64,000 bases of DNA from Candidatus Kinetoplastibacterium desouzaii TCC079E (GTDB lineage Bacteria > Pseudomonadota > Gammaproteobacteria > Burkholderiales > Burkholderiaceae_B), in the NCBI RefSeq assembly GCF_000340795.1, contig NC_020294.1, forward strand, positions 682,001 to 746,000. The letters run 5' to 3'. Under the pieces are notes generated by a model. That model saw nothing but the letters and a program-made list of their open reading frames with translations, made no database searches and was not told where the DNA came from. Below, piece by piece: positions 57,490 through 64,000 of the stretch. Each line of letters opens with the position of its first letter. Position 1 is the stretch's first letter. The position numbers and the translations under genes are program-made.

Positions 57490-57981
57490 CTACAACTTAC
57501 TTCTATAACACTCTAATGACAGTAATATTTTTTTACGCCATAAGCCACTAGAGAACCCTCTTAAAGTTTTATTACTGCCTATTACTCTGTGACAAGGAAC
57601 AAATATCAGTATAGGATTACTAGCAATTGCTGTTCCTACGGCTCTGTAAGCATTACTATTTCCTACATCAATTGCAATATCAGAATAACTCCTAGTTTCT
57701 CCAAAAGGTATTTTAATTAAACTATTCCATACTTTTTTCTGAAAACAAGTACCCTCAAAGAACAATGGAAGATCAAAACTTATTCTATCACCACAAAACC
57801 ATTGTTTTAACTCTAAAGAGGCTTTTTGTAAAATATCTAACTTATTATTTTTAATAACCAAATTATTTAAAGAATCATTATTCTTTTCTAAGAAAAATAC
57901 TGACACTATAAACTTACTAGAAGATATAATTCTTAATGGCCCTAAAGGGGTAAATTCATCAATATAAAATAGGTCCTTCAT
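57490..57981 (-). CDS. ogt: Methylated-DNA-[protein]-cysteine S-methyltransferase
   Basis: A suicide repair protein for O6-methylguanine. The methyl-accepting Cys is in IFVPCHRVIGSN; the helix motif YRAVGTAIASNP and a late GLWRKK are conserved. I choose ATG at 57981 (163 residues, MKDLFYIDEFTPLG); the longer reading to 58062 lies inside rsmI. It starts one base after the rsmI stop, so it is probably translationally coupled. Confidence 0.93.
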   Translation of the reverse strand: MKDLFYIDEFTPLGPLRIISSSKFIVSVFFLEKNNDSLNNLVIKNNKLDILQKASLELKQWFCGDRISFDLPLFFEGTCFQKKVWNSLIKIPFGETRSYSDIAIDVGNSNAYRAVGTAIASNPILIFVPCHRVIGSNKTLRGFSSGLWRKKILLSLECYRSKL

Positions 57982-57982
57982 A

Positions 57983-58924
57983 TTATGTTGTAACCTTTGA
58001 AACAAATAATAAAGAACGCTGATATAATTTACTGCGAGAAACACCTGTAATTTTAGCTGCAATCTTCACAGATTGACTTATTGATAAACCCTCTGATAAC
58101 AAAGATTTTATTAGTTCGTCCCCATGCTCAAGATCACTATCTACATCACCATCATCATTATTAGGATGTAAAATAATTACAAATTCACCTTTAACGTAAA
58201 AAGAATTAGAGATCCATTGATGATAATTTTTTAATTGAAAAGTTTGGATATCTTCAAATTTTTTTGTAAGTTCTCTTGCTATAGTAACAAACCTCAATGG
58301 TCCAAAAACTTCTAAAAAATCTTGCAAGCTATTTAATATTCTATGTGGGGATTCAAACATAATAATAGGGACTTTAGTACTGATCCAAGAACTAAATACA
58401 TGTACTCTTTGCAAATGTTTGGTTGGAATAAACCCAACAAAAGAATAACCAGTATCTTTAGAACAAACTATTCCAGCACCCATCAATGCAGCAATAACAG
58501 CACTAGGACCAGGTATTGGAACCACGCTATAACCACAAGACTTAACTTCACTAATAACACCTACTCCTGGATCACTTATAACTGGCGATCCAGCATCAGA
58601 AATAATCGCAACTCTATTACCCATCTCTAAATACTCGCATATTTTATTCGCAGCGCTCTTCTCAGTATGCTTATGAGCTAAGATAAATGGTTTCTTAATC
58701 CCATAATAATTTAACAAAATACTACTAACTCTTTTATCTTCAACAGCTATAAAATCAACCATGCTCAGAACATATAAAGCTCTAAGACTAACATCTCCTA
58801 AATTACCTATAGGTGTAGATACTACATACAATGATGATTCTGGCCAATTCTGAGACTCTATTTGTTTTAATGAATTAAATATATTATCAACAGAAATACC
58901 AGATATTTGTCTGTCTTTAACCAT
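57983..58924 (-). CDS. rsmI: 16S rRNA (cytidine(1402)-2'-O)-methyltransferase
   Basis: RsmI methylates C1402 in the ribosomal decoding centre. The tetrapyrrole-methylase fold begins LYVVSTPIGNLGDVSLRAL; IISDAGSPVISDPGVGVIS and VPIPGPSAVIAALMGAGI are conserved; FVGFIPTK follows. I choose ATG at 58924 (313 residues); the ORF opens further to 58987 but those residues are not conserved. It is upstream of ogt and divergent from the BON lipoprotein. yraN and a SIS-domain gene, usual neighbours in relatives, are missing. Confidence 0.94.
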   Translation of the reverse strand: MVKDRQISGISVDNIFNSLKQIESQNWPESSLYVVSTPIGNLGDVSLRALYVLSMVDFIAVEDKRVSSILLNYYGIKKPFILAHKHTEKSAANKICEYLEMGNRVAIISDAGSPVISDPGVGVISEVKSCGYSVVPIPGPSAVIAALMGAGIVCSKDTGYSFVGFIPTKHLQRVHVFSSWISTKVPIIMFESPHRILNSLQDFLEVFGPLRFVTIARELTKKFEDIQTFQLKNYHQWISNSFYVKGEFVIILHPNNDDGDVDSDLEHGDELIKSLLSEGLSISQSVKIAAKITGVSRSKLYQRSLLFVSKVTT

Positions 58925-59026
58925 AAAAAAACCAACTTTAAAGATAATAAAATAACTATATGTTAAGCTAGATACTTGAGAAATCAAATTATTTATAAAT
59001 TAAACATAACTTTATAGAAAAATAAA

Positions 59027-59653
59027 ATGATTACAACCAAATACAAAAGAAGTATAAGTGTTTTTTATAGATTTGCTGTGTTGTTAACTACTATATGCTG
59101 TCTGTCATCTTGTAGCCTAATTCCAATAGTTGTCGGCGGAACAGCTATTACAACTATTTCAGTAGCTACTGATCCAAGAAATGTCCTATCTCAAATAGAC
59201 GATTACACCTTAGGATTAAAAATAAGGAATGAAATAAACAAAACATTAAAAAGACATAAATCTAAAGATTTTAGTATAAATGTTAATTCATATAATAAAA
59301 AAGTATTAATTACAGGGTATGTAAACAAAATATCTGATATAGCAATGGTAAATAAAATAACTTCCTCTATAACAGGGAATTTTATTATAATAAACCAATT
59401 ACAGATTAGAAATATACCAACTATTTACGACAAATCTAAAGAAAAAATAATATTATCAAAAATTAAAACATCCTTCCTAAGAGACAAAAATATCCCCACC
59501 AATTCAATCTCCGTAGTTGTTGATCAAAAGAAAGTATTCTTAATGGGTATTGTAACTAAATCTGAAGGTGCTAAAGCAGCACAAATAACAGCAAACACCA
59601 AAGGAGTAGACCACGTAATAAAGTTATTCGAATATATAGAAAACAATAAGTAA
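59027..59653 (+). CDS. BON-domain outer-membrane lipoprotein (DolP/YraP-like)
   Basis: A lipobox LSSC with Cys 29 follows a hydrophobic signal (FAVLLTTICC), so mature protein is a lipoprotein. Two BON domains follow (about 60-125 and 130-207), the second with VVVDQKKVFLMGIVTKSEGAKAA. The 208-residue length fits DolP, which helps keep the outer membrane intact. It is divergent from rsmI, as in relatives. The symbol dolP is by analogy. Confidence 0.88.
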   Translation: MITTKYKRSISVFYRFAVLLTTICCLSSCSLIPIVVGGTAITTISVATDPRNVLSQIDDYTLGLKIRNEINKTLKRHKSKDFSINVNSYNKKVLITGYVNKISDIAMVNKITSSITGNFIIINQLQIRNIPTIYDKSKEKIILSKIKTSFLRDKNIPTNSISVVVDQKKVFLMGIVTKSEGAKAAQITANTKGVDHVIKLFEYIENNK

Positions 59654-59858
59654 AGTATATTAAGATTAACTAAAAATATTTAGCTAAAAATGTTTTAATA
59701 TAAATATATATAATCAATATTTATAAAAATAAACTTGTTTGCAATTTAGCATTCAATTTTGAATATGTTAATTGGTATAGATAATTTAAATCCACCAAAA
59801 TTACTACCAAGTGCAAATACAACCTTAAAACCCCAATAATATTATCCAGTAACAAATT

Positions 59859-60761
59859 ATGAGCCACACTCCTACAAATAACACAACAATCAAAATATCC
59901 TCATCAATAAAAGCTGATATCCTATCTGAAGCCCTACCATATATTAGAAAATTTCACGGGAAAACCATAGTAGTTAAATATGGCGGAAATGCAATGACAG
60001 ATACAAATCTACAGCGTAGTGTTGCAAATGATCTTGTTCTTTTAAAATTAGTTGGTTTAAAACCTGTAGTTGTACATGGTGGTGGACCTCAAATTAATGA
60101 AGCTCTTAACAAGGTTGGGAAACAAGGAACATTTATACAAGGAATGCGTATTACAGATTCTGAAACTATGGAAGTAGTTGAATGGGTATTGGGCGGACAA
60201 GTACAACAAGATATAGTTATGATGATTAATGAATTTGGCGGAAAAGCTGTTGGTTTAACAGGTAAAGATGGTTCATTGATCCAAGCTAAAAAGAAAATGA
60301 TTCCTAGTAACGATAATCCTAATGAACTAATAGATATAGGTTTTGTTGGTGATGTCGTCAGAATAGATACTTCAGTGGTTAGAGCTCTCCAAAATGATCA
60401 ATTTATCCCAATAATATCACCTATTGGTTATGGAGAAGATGGTAGGTCATATAATATAAATGCAGATCTTGTTGCCGGTAAATTAGCTGAAACATTACAA
60501 GCAGAAAAATTAATTATGATGACAAATACTCCTGGAGTTTTAGATAAAAAAGGCAAACTCATAAGAACACTATCATCGACAGAAATACAAGATTTATTTA
60601 ACGATGGTACTATTTCTGGTGGAATGATACCAAAAATATCCTCTTCTTTAGAAGCAACTAGGAATGGTGTTAATTCTGTCCATATAGTAGATGGGAGAGT
60701 CCCTCACTGTTTGCTATTAGAATTGTTAACCGACCAAGGAGTGGGAACAATGATTTCATAA
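59859..60761 (+). CDS. argB: Acetylglutamate kinase
   Basis: ArgB phosphorylates N-acetylglutamate, the second arginine step; ArgC (6616-7677) acts next. It shows [27 protein letters not shown], and [12 protein letters not shown] near the end, with ISGGMIPKI. It is 300 residues, full length. The start is ATG at 59859. A 205-bp AT-rich region separates it from the BON lipoprotein gene; an FNR-like palindrome lies 55 bp after its stop. Confidence 0.96.
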   Translation: MSHTPTNNTTIKISSSIKADILSEALPYIRKFHGKTIVVKYGGNAMTDTNLQRSVANDLVLLKLVGLKPVVVHGGGPQINEALNKVGKQGTFIQGMRITDSETMEVVEWVLGGQVQQDIVMMINEFGGKAVGLTGKDGSLIQAKKKMIPSNDNPNELIDIGFVGDVVRIDTSVVRALQNDQFIPIISPIGYGEDGRSYNINADLVAGKLAETLQAEKLIMMTNTPGVLDKKGKLIRTLSSTEIQDLFNDGTISGGMIPKISSSLEATRNGVNSVHIVDGRVPHCLLLELLTDQGVGTMIS

Positions 60762-60815
60762 GAACTATACTGAATGTTATTATTAACTTGTATTATAAAA
60801 AACACCATATATATT

Positions 60816-60829
60816 TTGATTAATATCAA
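60816..60829. promoter_or_regulatory. FNR/ANR-like palindrome
   Basis: TTGATTAATATCAA is a perfect TTGAT-N4-ATCAA inverted repeat, the consensus of FNR-type oxygen regulators. Its centre lies about 108 bp before the anion transporter start and 61 bp after the argB stop. No regulator of this family is in the window, so binding is only inferred. Confidence 0.5.
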
Positions 60830-60930
60830 TTAAAAGTCTAAAATATTGATATTTCTGTGTAATAAGTAATAAAATTAATTCTGTGTACATTTGATTTCTT
60901 TTTAAAATAAGCTGATCTGGAGAATAAATT

Positions 60931-62421
60931 ATGACTAAGTCAAAAGCAATTCCTCCCATCACAGCAAATAAAACTAAACTTCCCATTGGTTTGCTGATGG
61001 GAATATTTGCTCTTGTTGGGGTTCTTTTAATGCCACTATCTAGCGATCTGCCTATAGCTGGCCATCGCATGTTAGCTATATTAGCTTTCGCTGTTGTTGT
61101 ATGGGTTACAGAAGCTGTTTCATATGAAGCAAGTGCCATAATGATTACAGTTTTAATGGCTTTTTTAATAGGAACAGCTCCTAATGTTAAAAATCCTGAT
61201 GTAATGTATGGTACAGCTACCGCTATGGGATTTGCTTTATCAGGATTTTCTAATTCTGCTTTGGCTCTTGTTTGGGGAGCTTTGTTTATAGCAGGAGCAA
61301 TGACTTTTACTGGCTTAGACAAAAGAATTGCTTTGTTTACATTATCCAAAGTTGGAACTAGTACTAAACGTATTATGATCGGATGTATAGCTGTTACAAT
61401 CATACTAAGTCTGGCAGTTCCTAGTGCTACTGCAAGAAGTGCTGCGGTAGTTCCTATTATGATGGGCATAATTTCTTCTTTTGGCATCAATAAAAGATCT
61501 AATATAGCTGCTGGTATCATGATTGTTGTAGCTCAAGCTACTGGAATATGGAATATAGGTATTAAAACAGCCTCTGCTCAAAATTTATTGACATCTGGTT
61601 TTATGACTAAAATGTTAGGAGAGAGTGTTTCTTGGTCTGATTGGTTTATAGCTGGAGCACCTTGGTCTGCTATTATGTCAATTTTCCTAATAGCCTTAGT
61701 ACTAAAAATGTTACCTCCAGAACCAAATGGCATATCAATAGGTAAAGAAGCTGTAGAAAAGTCATTAGTAGAACTAGGTCCTATGAGCTCCTCTCAAAAA
61801 CGTTTAATGCTCATATCACTTATTTTACTGTTTTTCTGGGCAACAGAAGGAACATTACATAATTTTGATACAACATCAACTACTTATGTAGGTTTGGTAT
61901 TACTTATAATGCCAGGATTTGGTGTAATGTCATGGAAAGATATACAATCACGTATACCTTGGGGAACTGTTATTGTATTTGGAATAGGAGTCAGTTTAGG
62001 AACATCTTTACTAACTACAGAAGCAGGTCAATGGTTAGGTAGACAAGTTGTTCTAAATACTGGAATTGATCAACTAGACTCCATAACAGTATTTGCAATC
62101 TTAGCTGCTTTCCTAATTATAATTCATCTTGGATTTGCAAGTGCTACTGCTTTAGCGTCTGCTTTGCTTCCAATCATAATATCAGTATTAACTACAATGC
62201 CGGGAGATTTTAGCCGTACTGGTATGACTATGTTATTAGGATTTGTAGTAAGTTTTGGATTTATACTTCCAATAAATGCACCTCAAAACATGGTTTGTTT
62301 AGCAACAGAAACATTTAATGTAAAACAGTTTGCTACAATAGGAGTTATAATTACTATTGTAGGTTACTTATTAATGTTGCTGTTTAGTATGACCTACTGG
62401 CGTTGGTTAGGATGGTTATAG
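60931..62421 (+). CDS. DASS-family anion:sodium symporter (SLC13/CitT-type)
   Basis: A multi-pass inner-membrane transporter of 496 residues, with about 12 hydrophobic segments. It has DASS-type features: WVTEAVSYEASAIM (first half), SATARSAAVVPIMMGII (a Ser-Asn-Thr type signature region) and LPINAPQNMVCLATE near the end. Substrates of the family are C4-dicarboxylates, citrate or sulfate; the exact one is unknown. ATG 60931 follows TGGAG. An FNR-like box lies upstream and a dehydrogenase follows after 9 bp, so the two may share a function in dicarboxylate use. Confidence 0.88.
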   Translation: MTKSKAIPPITANKTKLPIGLLMGIFALVGVLLMPLSSDLPIAGHRMLAILAFAVVVWVTEAVSYEASAIMITVLMAFLIGTAPNVKNPDVMYGTATAMGFALSGFSNSALALVWGALFIAGAMTFTGLDKRIALFTLSKVGTSTKRIMIGCIAVTIILSLAVPSATARSAAVVPIMMGIISSFGINKRSNIAAGIMIVVAQATGIWNIGIKTASAQNLLTSGFMTKMLGESVSWSDWFIAGAPWSAIMSIFLIALVLKMLPPEPNGISIGKEAVEKSLVELGPMSSSQKRLMLISLILLFFWATEGTLHNFDTTSTTYVGLVLLIMPGFGVMSWKDIQSRIPWGTVIVFGIGVSLGTSLLTTEAGQWLGRQVVLNTGIDQLDSITVFAILAAFLIIIHLGFASATALASALLPIIISVLTTMPGDFSRTGMTMLLGFVVSFGFILPINAPQNMVCLATETFNVKQFATIGVIITIVGYLLMLLFSMTYWRWLGWL

Positions 62422-62430
62422 GTTTTAACT

Positions 62431-63480
62431 ATGAAATTATCTATCCAACAAGCGCTTAATTTTGGTAAAAATATACTCATGGCTCAAGGAATACCTTCCG
62501 ATATAGCTTTTGATGTAGCTGAACATATAGTTACTGCTGATCAAGTTGGTTACACCAGTCATGGTTTATCAATATTACCAACTTATTATAAAGTACTATT
62601 AAAAGGATTCCTTCAGCCTGATGGAAGACCAGAATTAGTTAATGATCAATCTGCAATCCTCGGTTTTGATGGCAATAAAGGATTTGGTCAACATGTTGGT
62701 AAGGTAGTAGTCAAACAAGCAATTGATCGTGCTAAAAAGCATGGTCAATGCTTGATAACGATAAGTAATTCTCATCATTTAGGACGCATGGGACATTATG
62801 GGGAAATAGTAGCTAAATCAGAAATGATTTTATTAGCTTTTACTAATGTCATAAATCGTGATCCTACAGTAGCTCCTTATGGTGGGGCTAAAGCTTGCAT
62901 GACTACTAATCCTCTTTGTTTTGCTATTCCTTTACCTAACAATAAGCCACCATTTATAGTTGATATGGCCACTAGCTCTATAGCTATAAATAAAGCTAGA
63001 GTCCTTGCCACCAAGGGATTAAAAGCAGACCCTGGTACTTTAATAGATTCTACTGGCAATCCAACTAACGATCCTAATGCTTTATTCTCTGACCCTCCAG
63101 GAGCTTTATTGCCTTTTGGTGCTCATAAAGGATATGCTCTAGGATTAACTGCTGAATTACTTGCTGGAATTCTAACTAGCGGAGGAACAATACAACCAGG
63201 AAATCCGCGTCGTGGTGCGGCTATGAATAACATGTTTGCTATAATCATAAATCCAAAACTAGTTAATTCTAATGAGCAATGGATGATTAAAGAAGCTAAT
63301 GCTTATATAGACTACCTAAATTCATGTCCAACTCAACCAGGAGTCACTAAAGTGCAATATCCTGGTGAGTATGAATATAATAATAAGATAAAGAATCTTG
63401 AGTATATAGAATACGAAGACTCTATATGGGATAATATATCAAACTTAGCAAAAAAATTAGAAGTAACTCTAGAAAAGTAA
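62431..63480 (+). CDS. LDH2/malate dehydrogenase family oxidoreductase
   Basis: An NAD(P)-dependent 2-hydroxyacid dehydrogenase of the malate/L-lactate/ureidoglycolate type (not Rossmann-fold). The catalytic His region is ITISNSHHLGRMGHYGE; FAIPLPNNKPPFIVDMATS and PFGAHKGYALGLTAELLAG are the cofactor-binding and family segments. It is 349 residues. It follows the anion transporter by 9 bp, so they are probably one operon. Malate or lactate is a likely substrate but cannot be resolved here. Confidence 0.88.
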   Translation: MKLSIQQALNFGKNILMAQGIPSDIAFDVAEHIVTADQVGYTSHGLSILPTYYKVLLKGFLQPDGRPELVNDQSAILGFDGNKGFGQHVGKVVVKQAIDRAKKHGQCLITISNSHHLGRMGHYGEIVAKSEMILLAFTNVINRDPTVAPYGGAKACMTTNPLCFAIPLPNNKPPFIVDMATSSIAINKARVLATKGLKADPGTLIDSTGNPTNDPNALFSDPPGALLPFGAHKGYALGLTAELLAGILTSGGTIQPGNPRRGAAMNNMFAIIINPKLVNSNEQWMIKEANAYIDYLNSCPTQPGVTKVQYPGEYEYNNKIKNLEYIEYEDSIWDNISNLAKKLEVTLEK

Positions 63481-63489
63481 GTTCTTTTA

Positions 63490-63528
63490 AAAGATTTAGT
63501 TTTATTTTAAAACTAAATCTTTTTTTTA
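63490..63528. terminator. Bidirectional terminator containing the rodA stop codon
   Basis: A 14-bp perfect stem (63490-63503 with 63509-63522) with a 5-base loop is followed by T-runs on the plus strand. The minus-strand rodA stop (TAG at 63513-63515) lies inside the stem. It ends the dehydrogenase transcript and probably rodA. Confidence 0.85.
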
Positions 63529-64000
63529 TCTCTCTCTGATTCACTTCTTATATTCATTAAAATCCCACAAGATATCCCTATATTTAAAAAAGCTGAACCA
63601 CCATAACTCATAAATGGTAAAGGCACTCCTACTACTGGCAATATCCCAGTCACCATCCCTATATTTACAAACACATAAGTAAAAAACATCATTGAGATAG
63701 AAGCAGATAAAAGCCTAGAAAATTGTGATTTAGCATTAAAAGATATTGATAAACCTATTAGTATTAATGATCCATATAAAATCAATAAAAACACACAACC
63801 ATAAAGCCCAAATTCCTCTGCAAACACTGCAAATATAAAATCTGTACTTCTCTCAGGAATAAAATCCAAATGAGATTGAGTTCCTCTCATATATCCTTTA
63901 CCATAAATACCACCCGAACCAACAGCAATCATAGACTGTATAGTATGGAAACCATTCCCTAAAGGATCTGATAAAGGATTTAACAATGTACAAATCCTGT
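63513..64000 (-). CDS. rodA: Rod shape-determining protein RodA, C-terminal part (cut by window edge)
   Basis: A SEDS-family peptidoglycan glycosyltransferase. The visible 162 residues hold the family core DPLGNGFHTIQSMIAVGSGG, then HLDFIPERSTDFIFAVFAEE, and GVPLPFMSYGGSAFLNIG, with about four membrane segments. The frame stays open to the edge, so the N-terminal half is missing from view. DFIPERSTDFIF and the SYGGSA ending place it with RodA rather than FtsW. The last residues run into the terminator stem. Confidence 0.9.
   Translation of the reverse strand, partial: RICTLLNPLSDPLGNGFHTIQSMIAVGSGGIYGKGYMRGTQSHLDFIPERSTDFIFAVFAEEFGLYGCVFLLILYGSLILIGLSISFNAKSQFSRLLSASISMMFFTYVFVNIGMVTGILPVVGVPLPFMSYGGSAFLNIGISCGILMNIRSESERDKKKI

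Noticed and set aside
60783-61520. Open frame of 245 codons on the minus strand opposite the anion transporter
   Set aside because: It lies wholly antisense to a clear membrane transporter and has repetitive Ile/Ala/Thr content typical of a shadow frame. No start signal or family motif.
60931-63480. Horizontal acquisition of the transporter and dehydrogenase genes
   Set aside because: The pair looks slightly less AT-rich than neighbours by eye, but strongly conserved membrane proteins can look this way and no flanking mobile sequence is present. Not enough to claim transfer.
1-64000. tRNA, rRNA, tmRNA, RNase P RNA or SRP RNA genes
   Set aside because: I scanned intergenic DNA for conserved T-loop, tmRNA and RNase P core sequences and found none; gaps are AT-rich and mostly short.
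1-64000. CRISPR arrays, insertion sequences, prophage or attachment sites
   Set aside because: No regularly spaced repeats, transposase or integrase-like genes, or long inverted repeats were seen.

Overview
The window is a compact, very AT-rich stretch (roughly 28-32% GC in the lines I counted by eye) of a reduced bacterial chromosome. Protein sequence and gene order point to a betaproteobacterium of the Alcaligenaceae: tyrS / M23 peptidase / erpA / argC / rpsI-rplM, aroQ-accB-accC-prmA, yibN-secB-gpsA-trmL, def-fmt-rsmB, lptC-lptA-lptB-ptsN-hprK and rsmI-dolP keep the Bordetella-type order, but many genes expected between them are absent. Extreme AT content, lost neighbours, no mobile DNA and retained cofactor and amino-acid genes fit an obligate endosymbiont, most likely of the Candidatus Kinetoplastibacterium type (symbionts of trypanosomatid protists). 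That assignment is inferred from remembered synteny, not from a search.

Layout. 1-4.6 kb: riboflavin synthase (cut by the window edge), ribD, nrdR, glyA and tyrS on the minus strand. 4.9-13.5 kb: M23 endopeptidase, erpA, argC, rpsI, rplM, pmbA, an esterase and a large PatZ-like acetyltransferase. 13.6-19.3 kb: gltX, then nrdAB behind a pair of NrdR boxes. 19.3-22.5 kb: prmA-accC-accB-aroQ. 22.8-31.6 kb: RNase II-type nuclease, aroE, lptG, apaH, ruvX, a rubredoxin, thiE-hemL, panC and a DUF3460 protein. 32.1-39.4 kb: rplU-rpmA, obgE, a MoeB/ThiF protein, ctpA, gpmA, yibN-like, secB, gpsA, trmL. 39.5-46.9 kb: bioC-like, an orphan response regulator, rsmB, fmt, def, yggS, ilvA. 46.9-53.2 kb: the whole cytochrome bd set cydA-B-X-D-C. 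54.0-58.9 kb: lptC (shortened)-lptA-lptB, ptsN, hprK, ogt, rsmI. 59-64 kb: a BON lipoprotein, argB, a dicarboxylate-type transporter with an LDH2-family dehydrogenase, and part of rodA.

How the genes work together. Several encode single or few steps of pathways that supply metabolites: riboflavin (ribD, ribE), pantothenate (panC), thiamine (thiE), heme (hemL), biotin (bioC), shikimate (aroQ, aroE), arginine (argB, argC), isoleucine (ilvA) and fatty acids (accB, accC). Others build the envelope (lptG, lptC, lptA, lptB, rodA, mepM-like, ctpA, dolP) or do translation and rRNA/tRNA modification. Respiration is represented by cytochrome bd. Regulation visible in the DNA is sparse: NrdR and its operator, one FNR-like palindrome, a kinase-less response regulator and the HprK/PtsN remnant of a nitrogen PTS.

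Strongest oddities: a 25-residue out-of-frame segment inside cydD bounded by homopolymer runs, where moving one T at each end restores a gapless match to CydD; an LptC of half normal length; a response regulator without its kinase; and an FNR-like box in front of the anion transporter. I found no tRNA, rRNA, insertion sequence, prophage or CRISPR array, and nothing that looks like a wholly new multi-gene system.
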